Source: Streptomyces sp. NBC_00461
Lineage (GTDB): Bacteria; Actinomycetota; Actinomycetes; Streptomycetales; Streptomycetaceae
Length of the DNA: 64,000 bases
NCBI RefSeq assembly: GCF_036013935.1
Contig: NZ_CP107902.1
Coordinates: 4,249,001 to 4,313,000, forward strand
Reading direction: 5' to 3'
The notes under the pieces are model-generated. The model saw only the letters and a program-made list of their open reading frames with translations, was not told the DNA's origin and ran no database searches. The translations under genes were made by a program, and so were the position numbers. Shown here in pieces: positions 50,691 through 59,707 of this stretch (its first letter is position 1; every line of letters begins with the position of its first letter).

Positions 50691-51457
50691 GACAGGGCTC
50701 CTTCAGCGGCGGCGACCGGCGCGGTCGTTGCCTCGGTGGCGGTGGTGACGCCGCGGCGGGCGTTCAGGGCGACGTAAAGGAAACCGGCGGCGACCGCGCC
50801 GATGACTTCGGCGGCGAGATAGACCGGCAGCTGGTTCCAGTGGACCGTGCCGCCGAACAACTGGCCGGTGATCATCGGACCGAGCGTCCTGGCCGGGTTG
50901 ATGGACGCCGCGGTGGCCGGTGCCACCGGGATGATGATCGCGAACACGCCGAGGCCGATGGCCAGACCGGCGAAACCTCCGGCCGCGCGGCGATCGATGG
51001 CACCGAAGACGATGAAGGCGAGGATGAAGGTGCCCACGGCTTCGGCGAAGAAGGCCTGGCCGGCGCCGACTCCGCTGCCGTAGGCGGCGATGCCGAGGCC
51101 GACGTCGACCGCCTTCTTCCCCAACACCCCGACGATGGCAAGAGCTCCCAGCGCCGCCCCGGCCACCTGGGCCGCGATGTAGCCGGGAACGTCCCGCCAG
51201 GGCATCTTCTTCGTCGCGGCCAGCGCCAGGGTGATGGCCGGGTTGATCTGACAGCCGGAGACATGGCCGATCGCGTAGACCATGGCGATGACGGCGGTGG
51301 CGAAGGCCAGCGAGATCATTCCCAGCTGCGCCATGGTGAACGGGGCGTCGCCGCCGACGATGAGCGTCGCGGGGACCGAGCCGACGCCGATGAACACCAG
51401 CACTGCGGTGCCCAGCATCTCGGCCACGAGCTTCTGTGAGTAAGTGTTTTCTTCCAT
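50687..51457 (-). CDS. Aquaglyceroporin (glycerol/dihydroxyacetone facilitator)
   Basis: Product of 256 residues with six membrane helices and both NPA half-helices: [12 protein letters not shown] (about 72) and [11 protein letters not shown] (about 187). It would admit glycerol or dihydroxyacetone for phosphorylation by the downstream kinases. It is the first gene of the operon; the palindromic IclR-type site lies 155 bases upstream. Confidence 0.9.
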   Translation of the reverse strand: MEENTYSQKLVAEMLGTAVLVFIGVGSVPATLIVGGDAPFTMAQLGMISLAFATAVIAMVYAIGHVSGCQINPAITLALAATKKMPWRDVPGYIAAQVAGAALGALAIVGVLGKKAVDVGLGIAAYGSGVGAGQAFFAEAVGTFILAFIVFGAIDRRAAGGFAGLAIGLGVFAIIIPVAPATAASINPARTLGPMITGQLFGGTVHWNQLPVYLAAEVIGAVAAGFLYVALNARRGVTTATEATTAPVAAAEGALS

Positions 51458-51611
51458 GGAAGGCGCCCAGCGCCGAGCGGCGGCTTGGGCGTCTCACCTC
51501 CTCGCGTGGAGCGGGCTGTGAAGGGGGAGGTGGCCGCCAGGTGGTCAGGGGTCGGGCAACCTGGCGGCCGCTCAGGGGGAAGCCGGGGAGCTTTAAGTTC
51601 CGGCTGTAGAG

Positions 51612-51630
51612 CGTTCATCATGGATGAACG
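51612..51630. promoter_or_regulatory. IclR operator-like palindrome at the glpF-dha promoter
   Basis: CGTTCATCATGGATGAACG is a perfect 19-base dyad with the form GTTCA-N7-TGAAC. The same spaced form is found at 52546-52562 on the other side of the iclR gene. Confidence 0.7.
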
Positions 51631-51705
51631 TTGTTCTGGAAATTAAGGCCGCGTTTCCGGCCTGTCAAGGGCTTCGACAGCCCTCGCGTTCCGTCGATAC
51701 GAAAA

Positions 51706-51733
51706 AGGCCCCTCGGCAGCTGCCGAGGGGCCT
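51706..51733 (-). terminator. Rho-independent terminator of the iclR gene
   Basis: AGGCCCCTCGGCA / TGCCGAGGGGCCT forms a 13-bp stem followed on the minus strand by TTTTTC, 16 bases after the iclR stop. It insulates the dha operon from iclR. Confidence 0.85.
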
Positions 51734-51749
51734 GGATCAGAGGGGCGGG

Positions 51750-52529
51750 TCAGGTCACCGTGCTGCGTGCGGCCGTCCCACGGGGAGCGCCCAGGTCACG
51801 GGAAAGGTTGCGGGCGGTCTCCCGGACGGCGACCGCAAGCTCCTGACGTGCCGATTCTGCGAGCAACCGCTCGACGGGCCCGACGATGCCGAGAGCGCCG
51901 ACCACCTCGCCGGAACGGTCGAAGACGGGAGACGCGATACCCGCGTCCCCGATGGCGGACTCCTGGTCCTCGATCGCGTACCCCGTCCTGAGGACTTCCT
52001 TCAACTGACCTGCCAGCTCCTGGGCATCGGTGAGGCTGGCACCGGTGAGCACCGCCGGCTCACCCGCGAGCAGCCGCTCACGCTCGCCGACCGGAAGAAA
52101 GGCCACGATGGCCTTGCCCAGAGCACACGTGCTCCACGGGATGCTGGCGCCCACCTCGAGAATCTGCACAGCCCCCTCGGGCCGGAACGCATGGTGCACC
52201 ACCAGGACGTGGTCACCGGTGAGCACGGCCACCCAGACCGCCTCATTCGTCCGGTTCGCGAGCTGGTCCGCCCAGGTCAGTGAGCGGGTCCGCAGCTCCT
52301 GGGTGTCCAGGTAGGCATTGCCAAGCTGCACCAGATCGGGTCCGAGCTGGTACTTCGAACTGTCCCGGTCCTGTACGACCAGCCCCTCGGCCTCCAGCGT
52401 GCGCAGCAGCGCATGCACGGTCGGCTTGGCCACGCCCAGACGGTCGGCCAGCTCGGTCACTCCGAGCCGCGGACCGGTGGACGCGAGCTCCCGCAGGATC
52501 TGCACCGCCCGCTGCACCGCCTGCACCAT
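51750..52529 (-). CDS. IclR-family transcriptional regulator of the dihydroxyacetone system
   Basis: Product of 259 residues. Winged helix GVTELADRLGVAKPTVHALL, RTLEAEGLVVQD, then an effector-binding domain with GASIPWSTCALGKAIVAFL and ASPVFDRSGEVVGALGIVGP. GylR, the glycerol regulator of Streptomyces, belongs to this family. AGGAG precedes the ATG. It lies between the channel-kinase operon and the divergent dhaM-HPr operon, with a matching palindrome at each promoter. Confidence 0.88.
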   Translation of the reverse strand: MVQAVQRAVQILRELASTGPRLGVTELADRLGVAKPTVHALLRTLEAEGLVVQDRDSSKYQLGPDLVQLGNAYLDTQELRTRSLTWADQLANRTNEAVWVAVLTGDHVLVVHHAFRPEGAVQILEVGASIPWSTCALGKAIVAFLPVGERERLLAGEPAVLTGASLTDAQELAGQLKEVLRTGYAIEDQESAIGDAGIASPVFDRSGEVVGALGIVGPVERLLAESARQELAVAVRETARNLSRDLGAPRGTAARSTVT

Positions 52530-52545
52530 CGAGATTTTCTCCTTA

Positions 52546-52562
52546 GTTCACTATTGCTGAAC
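52546..52562. promoter_or_regulatory. IclR operator-like palindrome at the iclR/dhaM promoters
   Basis: GTTCACTATTGCTGAAC has the same GTTCA-N7-TGAAC form as the site at 51613-51629, supporting control of both sides by the IclR protein. Confidence 0.65.
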
Positions 52563-52590
52563 AGTGTTCCGACATTTAATGTAGCTGTTC

Positions 52591-52983
52591 ATGAGCGCAT
52601 CTGTCGGCATCGTACTCGTGTCCCACAGCGCCGAGCTCGCCGCGGGCCTTCGCCTGCTGGTGGAGCAGATCGGCTCCGACACGGTTCCCCTCGCCACCGC
52701 CGGAGGCACCGACGACGGCCGGATCGGCACCAGCTACGACCTCGTCCTCGCTGCCATCCGCAGCGTCGACCGCGGAGCCGGCGTCGTTGTGCTGCCCGAC
52801 CTCGGCAGCTCCGTCCTGACCACACGCACCGTCCTGGAAGACCATCCCCACCCCGACGTGCTGATCGTCGACGCGCCCTTCGTCGAAGGAGCCGTTGCAG
52901 CCGTCGTCACCGCCGCGTCCGGCGCCGACCTGAAGACCGTCGCCGACGCCGCCAAGGAGGCCCGTCATGTCCACAAGCTCTGA
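52591..52983 (+). CDS. dhaM: Phosphotransfer subunit DhaM (EIIA-Man domain)
   Basis: Product of 130 residues, the single EIIA-Man-like domain form. Active His in GIVLVSHSAELAAGL (H12); further blocks GTSYDLVLAAIRSVDRGAGV and VVLPDLGSSVLTT. It takes phosphate from HPr and recharges ADP on DhaL. Its last 17 bases overlap the start of the HPr gene. Confidence 0.9.
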   Translation: MSASVGIVLVSHSAELAAGLRLLVEQIGSDTVPLATAGGTDDGRIGTSYDLVLAAIRSVDRGAGVVVLPDLGSSVLTTRTVLEDHPHPDVLIVDAPFVEGAVAAVVTAASGADLKTVADAAKEARHVHKL

Positions 52984-53266
52984 GTCCACCACCACGAACG
53001 CGACGATCCCGTCCACACACGAGACGACCGTCGTCCTGCCCGCCAACCTCCACGCCCGTCCCGCAGGCCAACTCGCCCGCGCCGCAGCGATATTCACCAG
53101 TGCCATACAACTGGAGTACGCCGACCGGACGGTCAACCCGACCGGTGTCCTCGCCGTCATGGGCCTGGGCGCCACCGTCGGCAGCACCGTGACCGTCCGC
53201 GCCGAAGGCCACGACGCCGAACAGGCCGTCACGACATTGGCCCAGATCCTCTCCAATGCCGAGTGA
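52967..53266 (+). CDS. HPr-type phosphocarrier
   Basis: Product of 99 residues, somewhat longer than usual because of a Ser/Thr-rich N-terminus of about 18 residues. Active site LPANLHARPAGQLARA (H29), then VNPTGVLAVMGLGATVGSTV. It links enzyme I to DhaM. It overlaps dhaM upstream and the next gene downstream. Confidence 0.9.
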   Translation: MSTSSESTTTNATIPSTHETTVVLPANLHARPAGQLARAAAIFTSAIQLEYADRTVNPTGVLAVMGLGATVGSTVTVRAEGHDAEQAVTTLAQILSNAE

Positions 53267-53798
53267 CCCGGCCGCCACCAGCGGCATGAAGCCAGCAGCT
53301 GCTTCCGGCATGAGAAGCAAGGACCGGTGGACATGGCCGAGAGTGGGCGCACCTGCCACGAGCGCGTCTGCCGCCCAGGTGGACCCGCCCGCGCAGGTCG
53401 AGCACGTCTGCCGGCTGCCGCACATCCCCGAGGCCGTCTCCGCCGTACGCCGACGGGCACGCACCGCCCTCGCCCAGTGGCGCGTGCCCACCCCGACAGC
53501 CGACGACGCCCTCCTGGTGATCTCGGAACTGGCAACCAACGCGATCGTCCACGCACTGCCGCCGGCAGTGCTGCGGTTGTCCCTGCCCGAGGTCGGCGGC
53601 CGCCGCGCCCTGTGCATCGAGGTCACGGACTCGGGGCCGGTACCTCGACGACGCCCGTCGCACGACAGCCCCCGCCCTGCCGAACACAGGGAAAACGGTC
53701 GTGGGACCGGCATCGTGGCGGCCCTCTCCGCACGACACGGGGTATCACGCCACCCCGAGAGGACCACCCGCTGGGCGGTTCTCCAGATGGGGGCTTGA
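53256..53798 (+). CDS. RsbW-like ATP-binding regulator (HATPase_c_2)
   Basis: Product of 180 residues. After a 45-residue unstructured start, RLPHIPEAVSAVRRRARTAL and the N-box LLVISELATNAIVHALPP lead to EVTDSGPVPRRR and the G-box ENGRGTGIVAALSARHGVSR. Proteins of this type act as anti-sigma kinases or their relatives. The ATG at 53256 overlaps the HPr stop, suggesting co-transcription. The 293 bases after it, to the att core, hold no recognisable gene. Confidence 0.75.
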   Translation: MPSDPAATSGMKPAAASGMRSKDRWTWPRVGAPATSASAAQVDPPAQVEHVCRLPHIPEAVSAVRRRARTALAQWRVPTPTADDALLVISELATNAIVHALPPAVLRLSLPEVGGRRALCIEVTDSGPVPRRRPSHDSPRPAEHRENGRGTGIVAALSARHGVSRHPERTTRWAVLQMGA

Positions 53799-54091
53799 CC
53801 AGCCGTGGACGGCAGCCATACCTCCCTGGGCACTTCGCGGCAGGCCACGAGGAACGGCCGGACCGGCGAGGTGCCGACTGGTGCCGCGGCGCCATCCGGC
53901 AGACACGAGCACTTGGCCGTGCCCGGCCATCGACCCGGCAGCGTGCCCACTGCCATGCGTGCGCGATGCGTGAGCGACGGCGGAGCACGATCCGCCTCAG
54001 CCAGGACCGATCGAGCTGCCGGTCGGCACTGACCTGCGAGGACGGCACCATCCGGCACGAGCGAACACCCTCGGTCAAGGATTCGATCCCA

Positions 54092-54134
54092 CTCCTGAAG
54101 CGGGTGTCGCAGGTTCGAATCCTGCCGGGGGCAC
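54092..54134. repeat. att core, copy 4 (right end of the island)
   Basis: Forty-three bases that match the tRNA-Arg 3' part with a single change (A to G at 54097). Last recognisable copy; to its right the gene content looks chromosomal. Confidence 0.8.
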
Positions 54135-54606
54135 AGAGAAACACCTGGTCAGCGGCCCTTCCGTCCCAGGGACGGTAGAGCCTTACGGGAGAGGGAGTGA
54201 GGAGGGCGTTCGGTTCACCACGTCATAGGGGTGGAGGACAACGCTGGAAGCGGTCTTCGCAAGCCGGGCCTGGCGCCTGGCGCGAACCCCTGCTCCGTAC
54301 TCGCCCCGGAGCCCGGACCGGGAGACGGCCCGTGAGGTGATGCGGCCCCTGCCGTGCCGCGCGTCCGTCGAAGCATCCGCTTCCGGTTGCGGCCGACGTA
54401 CGGTTGAAGTACCGAGGGCATCACGCACTCCGGCCGCCACGCCGGGTCGTCCTCAGCGAAAACGAATCCGGGCCGCCCCAGTGGTCGGCGCGGAGACGGG
54501 TCGGCATCATGTCCGCCGCTGTCGGAGCAACGCCGCGCAAGCCCATCATGGCTGGGGCCGCGGTGAGTACCCGCGCTGGTCCACGTCTCGGCGGAGGGGA
54601 AGCGTG
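54135..54606. other. No gene recognised
   Basis: About 470 bases between the last att core and the STAS-GNAT gene. Frames on both strands lack known motifs. It is probably promoter and flank sequence. Confidence 0.4.
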
Positions 54607-55578
54607 ATGGCCTCTTCCCGGCTGGACATCCACCGGCGGAACCGAGGAGAACGGACCCTCGTCACGCTTGCCGGTGACATCGGGTCGGCCACGACGCCGC
54701 TGCTGCGGGCCGCAATGGAGCAGTGTCTGCTGGACGGTGTCACCGTGATCGACATCGACCTGACGACGGTCGGCTCCTGCGACGCCAGGGGCTTGGACAT
54801 CCTGCTTTCGGCATCGCGGCGCGCCGGCCGGGTCCATGCTCGCCTGCAGCTGCACCATCCGTGCGCGCAGATCACCCGGCTCCTCGATGCCACCGGATCC
54901 ACTTCGCTGCTCCTTACCCCCGTGAGTCCCGTGCCGCCCGCAGCACCCGGCGATCTCATGGGTACCGCGACGCGGGCGCCCGGGGACGCCGCTCGTCGGC
55001 CGGACCAGCCTGTCCTCAAGGACGGGATCCGCCTTCGCCGGCTGACCCGCTGGCAGGCCGAAGACATGCGCGAGGACATCGCGGACCTGGCTGCGGAGTC
55101 CGTCGCGGGCACCCCCGGCGAGGCGTACCACGACCGTGGACTCTTCCTGCACCACCTGGCGGTCGCCGCCCACCGCCCCGGCTTCGCCCTGCTCGTCGCC
55201 GAGACGACGGCGCTGGTCGGTTGCGTCTTCGGTTGTCCAGTGGGCCCTGACGGCTCCGGCCGCCGGTGGTTCGACGGAATGCTCCAGGAGATCATCCAGC
55301 GGCTCACCTCCCGCGCGCGGTTCGTCGTCCTCACCCAGGTCGTGGCCCATCCGCACGCTCAGCGACGCGATATCGCCGGCCGCCTGCAACGGCGTCTGCT
55401 CACGGACCTGCACGCCTTCCTCGGGGTCACCCTGCTGCATCCCGCCGACCAGGCAGGACAAGCCGCCTTCGCGTCCTGGGGCTGGCAGAACATGGGTGAG
55501 GTCGTCGGGCTGCCCGGCCCCGTCGCCCCCTGCGTGTTGATCCTGCCTGTCGAAGGGCTGCCGCCGGCACGCCGATGA
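54607..55578 (+). CDS. STAS domain-GNAT-like fusion protein
   Basis: Product of 323 residues. Residues 1-110 are a STAS (anti-sigma-factor antagonist) domain: ERTLVTLAGDIGSATTPLLR, VTVIDIDLTTVGSCDARGLD, LLSASRRAGRVHARL. The usual phosphorylatable Ser of the DxSGL motif is not there (CDARGL). After a Pro/Ala-rich linker, residues 135-320 look like an acetyltransferase fold (IRLRRLTRWQAEDMREDIAD, GFALLVAETTALVGCVFGCP, HPHAQRRDIAGRLQRRLL). A GNAT attached to a STAS module suggests stress-pathway-linked acetylation; the targets are unknown. The ATG at 54607 was chosen where STAS similarity begins. Confidence 0.7.
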   Translation: MASSRLDIHRRNRGERTLVTLAGDIGSATTPLLRAAMEQCLLDGVTVIDIDLTTVGSCDARGLDILLSASRRAGRVHARLQLHHPCAQITRLLDATGSTSLLLTPVSPVPPAAPGDLMGTATRAPGDAARRPDQPVLKDGIRLRRLTRWQAEDMREDIADLAAESVAGTPGEAYHDRGLFLHHLAVAAHRPGFALLVAETTALVGCVFGCPVGPDGSGRRWFDGMLQEIIQRLTSRARFVVLTQVVAHPHAQRRDIAGRLQRRLLTDLHAFLGVTLLHPADQAGQAAFASWGWQNMGEVVGLPGPVAPCVLILPVEGLPPARR

Positions 55579-55826
55579 TCTGACGAAGGGGCGTGAATCG
55601 GCCGTCGTGCCGGCCGGGGCGGTCACGCCACGGCCCGCGTCCGCCGTAGACGTGTCCCCGCGCGATGGTTGCCTGCCTCCACGCGATACCGCGGGCCGCG
55701 CCGCCCGCCACGGCCGGGCGTAGCCTGACAGGTACCGAGAACCTTCGGGCGCACGAGCACGGCAGCGCCGTGCCCGGCGAGGGACAGAGACGGGCAGCCG
55801 GAAGCCGCCCGGAACGGGATCGCACG

Positions 55827-56339
55827 ATGGACGCCATCACAAAGCCCGCCGAAGGTGCGGCACCAGGTGACGGACACTCCTACCGGATGCCCTTGCCCCG
55901 GCTGCGCCTCACGCCGGACGTCAGCCACGGCCCTCTGGACGGGGCCTGGTGGCCGCGCTGCGACGCACTGGAACTGGAGCTGCCCGCGCTGGTCGGCTCC
56001 TTGGATCCGAGCGTCGGCACGGTCACCCGCGTCACCGTGGGGACCGCCGCCTGGCCCGACGCCCCGCAGGAGGTGATGGCGCCCGGGCATGTGATCGAGG
56101 TGGTCCTGACCGACCTCGACGCCGAGGCGCATGCCATCACCGTGGACTGCGGCACCGTGGGACGCTGGGAACTGCTGGTGATCCCACCCGACGAGCCTGC
56201 CGGAGCCGCCGCCCGGCTGCTGGCCTCTGCCGCCGACCCCGGGAACCCACTGTCGGCACCGCGCCTGCTGGCACTCGCCGAGAGCGGCCTCGACGGACAG
56301 AACACATGGGAGTCGGAAGGAGGGACGGGACTCAGGTGA
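55827..56339 (+). CDS. DUF5994 family protein, second copy
   Basis: Product of 170 residues with LDGAWWPRCDALELELPALV, SVGTVTRVTVGTAAWPDAPQ and GRWELLVIPPDEPAG, the same signature as the protein at 12235. Unknown function; here it is next to SpoIIE-type phosphatases. No terminator is visible before the next gene. The 248 bases upstream have no gene. Confidence 0.75.
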   Translation: MDAITKPAEGAAPGDGHSYRMPLPRLRLTPDVSHGPLDGAWWPRCDALELELPALVGSLDPSVGTVTRVTVGTAAWPDAPQEVMAPGHVIEVVLTDLDAEAHAITVDCGTVGRWELLVIPPDEPAGAAARLLASAADPGNPLSAPRLLALAESGLDGQNTWESEGGTGLR

Positions 56340-56464
56340 GAGGCCCGACGTTGTCAGGCCCAGGTGACCGGTCGGCTGGTCCGGTCGCCGACGACCTCCG
56401 GTGGAGCGATGACTCTGACATTCCCTTCGTCGTCCCACCCCGCCGCAACCGATAGGCGCGGACC

Positions 56465-57673
56465 ATGGCGGGTGAGCGGATGACGCCCGAACGGCGAGCG
56501 GACCGTTCCGAGAGCTTCGGGGAAGCGCTGCTGGGAATGGTCCTCGATCGCGCGCACGAGCTTCCTCCCCATCTCATCGGGCCGCTGGTCGCCGACGTGG
56601 TGGAGCGGCTGGGGGGCCGCCGTCCGCAGGTACTGCTGCAGGACTACGGCCAGCTGAACCTCGTACCCCTGCCCGGCGAGGGCCTCACGGAGGGGGAGCC
56701 GCAGATGATCGACGGCTCCGAGGCGGGGCGCTGCTTCCTCGACGCGGCCCCCGTCGAGGAGTCCGATGGCGACGGAGTACGGCTCCATTTGCCGCTGCTG
56801 GACGGCGGTGACCAGGTGGGCGTCATGGCCGTGACGCTGGACAGCGTCGACGACCACGACCGCCGCCTGCTGGGCAGGATCTCCGGCCTGGTGGCCGACC
56901 TGCTGGTGACCAAGCACGGCTACTCCGACCTGTTCTTCACTGTCCGGCGTGATGAGCCGATGAGCGTCGCCGCGGAGATCCAGTGGTCCCTGCTGCCACC
57001 GCTGGCGATGATCATGCCCAGGGTCGCGGTGGCCGGGATCCTGGAACCCGCCTATGACGTGGCGGGTGACAGCTTCGACTACGCGCTCAACGGGGACATC
57101 CTCCACGTGGTCATGATCGACGCGATGGGGCACGGCCTGGACGCGGCCACGATGGCCACCGTGGCCATCGGCGCCTACCGCCACGCCCGCCGCTTCGGCA
57201 TCGGGCTGTCGGAGATCTACGACTTCATGGACCGCGCAGTGGCGGAGCAGTTCGGTCCCGAGCACTTCGTCACCGCGCAGATGATGCAGCTGGATACGAC
57301 GACGGGACAGGTCCAGTGGGTCAACGCAGGGCACCCGCCGCCGATCCTCGTCCGCAACCACCGCGTCACGGACCGCCTGATCGCTCCGACGACCCTCCCT
57401 GTCGGCCTGGGTGGTGCGGAACCACGGATCAGCGAGCTGAGACTGGAACGCGGGGACCGCGTCGTCTGCTTCTCCGACGGACTGATCGAGGAGCACGGGA
57501 CCGGTGGGGAGGAGTTCGGGGAAGAGCAGCTGATCGACTGTGTGAACCGGCTGGAGAAGACCGGCCGCGGGATCCGGTCGGTGGCCCGCTCCCTGTCCAA
57601 CACACTCAAACGGGCGCGGGGCGGACGCACCACGGATGACGCGACGCTGCTCATGGTGGAGTGGCGCGGCTGA
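56465..57673 (+). CDS. SpoIIE/RsbU-type PP2C phosphatase
   Basis: Product of 402 residues. A poorly defined N-terminal sensory region (about 1-165) precedes the PP2C domain: EIQWSLLPPLAMIMPRVAVA, the metal-binding VAGDSFDY, VVMIDAMGHGLDAATMATVA, WVNAGHPPPILV, VCFSDGLIEEHG and the final metal motif TTDDATLLMVEW. Such phosphatases dephosphorylate STAS antagonists in partner-switching control of sigma factors, so the STAS protein upstream is a candidate partner. Confidence 0.85.
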   Translation: MAGERMTPERRADRSESFGEALLGMVLDRAHELPPHLIGPLVADVVERLGGRRPQVLLQDYGQLNLVPLPGEGLTEGEPQMIDGSEAGRCFLDAAPVEESDGDGVRLHLPLLDGGDQVGVMAVTLDSVDDHDRRLLGRISGLVADLLVTKHGYSDLFFTVRRDEPMSVAAEIQWSLLPPLAMIMPRVAVAGILEPAYDVAGDSFDYALNGDILHVVMIDAMGHGLDAATMATVAIGAYRHARRFGIGLSEIYDFMDRAVAEQFGPEHFVTAQMMQLDTTTGQVQWVNAGHPPPILVRNHRVTDRLIAPTTLPVGLGGAEPRISELRLERGDRVVCFSDGLIEEHGTGGEEFGEEQLIDCVNRLEKTGRGIRSVARSLSNTLKRARGGRTTDDATLLMVEWRG

Positions 57674-57937
57674 CCTCACCATTGGTGTCCGCCGCCGCTC
57701 TGCCACCGCGGCCCGCTCGTCAGTCCGGCGGCTGGGCGGCCAGGACGGCCGCCGCGATCCCTACGGGCAGTGACGAACACGACCGGAGCAGTCGTACAGC
57801 GGTGTCGCGGAGGCGCCGTCGTGTCGGGCGTGCGGCCGGATTCTCGTTCTCGTACGGGACCGACGGGCACCGGCGTCCGCTGCGGCCTCGCAGGCCGAGG
57901 CACCGGTGGAGTGCGCCGTGAAGGGGATAGCGGCATC

Positions 57938-59707
57938 GTGGAGGACGTGAGGCCCGGCCAAGAGCACGAGTGGCGGCTGTCGGCGGCGGAACCGGGACTG
58001 TGGCAGCGGGTCGTCGAGCAGCTGGGCACGGCGGTGACCGTGATCGACCCGGCGGGGCGGATCGTCGCGGTCAACCCGGCCGCCGAGCGACTGCTGGGGC
58101 GTGCGGCAGCGGTGGTGGACGGGCAGGACCTGCACGACCTGTGCCATCGGGATCCGGGAGGCGCCCGGATCCCGCGCGAGCACTGCCCGCTGCTGCGGGC
58201 ACTGGCCGAGGGGCGTCCGGCACGCGGGGACGACGACTGGTTCCTGCGGGGTGACGGACGGCTGGTCCCGATCTCCTGGTCGGCCACTCCTCTGACGCGG
58301 GACGGTGTCTGCCTGGGCATGGTCGTGCTCGTCGTCGAGACCGCGGCGGTCCAGAGCGCCCACAGGGAACGCGCGGAACGTGCCGAGTGGGCGGAACGTA
58401 CCGAACAGGCGGAACGAGCCGCTCGTACGACCGCTCTGGAGAGCCGCGCCGAGCGGTTGACGCTCGTCGCGGAGATCACCGAGGTGCTCGGTCAGACCCT
58501 GGAGGTGGACGAGGCCCTCGCCCGGTTGAGCCGGCTCCTGGTTCCCCGTTTCGCCGACTTCGCGGCGGTGGACCTGCGAGTAGGCGCCCGTCAGGTGCAC
58601 CGGGTGGCGGTGACCGGCCCGGAGGGTCGCGACGCCGGGCAGGAGGACTGGCGTGGGCACCTTCCGCCGCCGACCGGGGAAGCGGCCCACTCGGCCCTGG
58701 TCCAAGTGCTGAACGGAGCCGGGCCCGTCCTGCAGGAGCGTTCGGACATGGAGGCAACCCCCGACTCGCCGTTGGCCGCCGTCCACCACGCCTTCCTCGA
58801 AGCGACCGGCGCGGCATCGGTCATCACGGTGCCGTTGAACGTCGGCCAACAGGTCACCGGCGCCCTGACACTGGTGCGCAGCGACCCGGCACGGCCCTTC
58901 GACACCGGCGATCTGGATGTGGCGGGCGACATCGGCCGCCGGGTCGGCCCGGTCATCGACAACGCCCGCCGGTTCGGCCGGCAGCGCGAGGTCGCCGAGG
59001 CCATGCAGCGCAACCTCCTGCCCCCGCTGCCGGAGCACGGCCGGGTCCAGCTGGCAGCGCGGTACCAGCCCGCTCCGGCCGGCTCGCAGGTCGGCGGCGA
59101 CTGGTACGACGCGTTCACGCTGAGGGACGGCACGCTCGCCCTGGTCATCGGCGACGTCGTGGGCCACGATCTGACCGCCGCGGCCGGTATGGCGCAGTTG
59201 CACGGCATCCTGCGCTCCCTCGCCTGGGACCACCCCGGCCCGACCGGTCCCGTCGTGGACCGACTCGACGACGCCATGCACGCCATCACGGCCGTGTCGA
59301 TGGCCACCCTCGTCCTCGCCCGGGTGGAAGGTCCGGACACCGGCCCCTGGACGCTGCACTGGACCAGTGCCGGGCACCCGCCGCCCCTGCTGCTGACCCC
59401 CGATGGGAACGCGCGGTACCTCGAAGCCGGGCAGGGGCTGATCCTCGGAACCCACCTGGGCGGCAGCAGCCATCGGCCGAGCGCCACCCACGCCCTGGCG
59501 CCGGGATCGACACTCCTTCTCTACACCGACGGCCTGATCGAGGTTCCCGGCAGCGACCTGGACACCGGGCTCGGCCGGCTGCGCCGCCACGCCCTCGCCC
59601 TCGCGCACGAACCGCTGGACACCCTCTGCGACCAGTTGTCCGCCCGGGTGCCCCCCGGCAGCACCGACGACATCGCCCTCCTCGCCGTGCGCCTGCCCAT
59701 GCCCTGA
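57938..59707 (+). CDS. PAS-GAF-SpoIIE phosphatase
   Basis: Product of 589 residues from the GTG at 57938 (AAGGGG upstream). A PAS domain (VVEQLGTAVTVIDPAGRIVA ... LLGRAAAVVDG), a coiled coil rich in RAERAEWAERTEQAERAAR, a GAF domain (ADFAAVDLRV ... ASVITVPLNVGQQVTGALTL) and a PP2C domain with LLPPLPEHGRVQLAARYQPA, VGGDWYDAF, GDVVGHDLTAAAGMA, TSAGHPPPLLL, LYTDGLIEVPG and STDDIALLAV. It dephosphorylates an anti-sigma antagonist in response to a ligand or redox signal sensed by PAS/GAF. Confidence 0.88.
   Translation: MEDVRPGQEHEWRLSAAEPGLWQRVVEQLGTAVTVIDPAGRIVAVNPAAERLLGRAAAVVDGQDLHDLCHRDPGGARIPREHCPLLRALAEGRPARGDDDWFLRGDGRLVPISWSATPLTRDGVCLGMVVLVVETAAVQSAHRERAERAEWAERTEQAERAARTTALESRAERLTLVAEITEVLGQTLEVDEALARLSRLLVPRFADFAAVDLRVGARQVHRVAVTGPEGRDAGQEDWRGHLPPPTGEAAHSALVQVLNGAGPVLQERSDMEATPDSPLAAVHHAFLEATGAASVITVPLNVGQQVTGALTLVRSDPARPFDTGDLDVAGDIGRRVGPVIDNARRFGRQREVAEAMQRNLLPPLPEHGRVQLAARYQPAPAGSQVGGDWYDAFTLRDGTLALVIGDVVGHDLTAAAGMAQLHGILRSLAWDHPGPTGPVVDRLDDAMHAITAVSMATLVLARVEGPDTGPWTLHWTSAGHPPPLLLTPDGNARYLEAGQGLILGTHLGGSSHRPSATHALAPGSTLLLYTDGLIEVPGSDLDTGLGRLRRHALALAHEPLDTLCDQLSARVPPGSTDDIALLAVRLPMP

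Noticed and set aside
53638..54144. A minus-strand protein ending CAPGRIRTCDTRF across att copy 4
   Set aside because: This peptide is simply the translation of the tRNA-derived att repeat in reverse and appears at several copies; it is not a gene.
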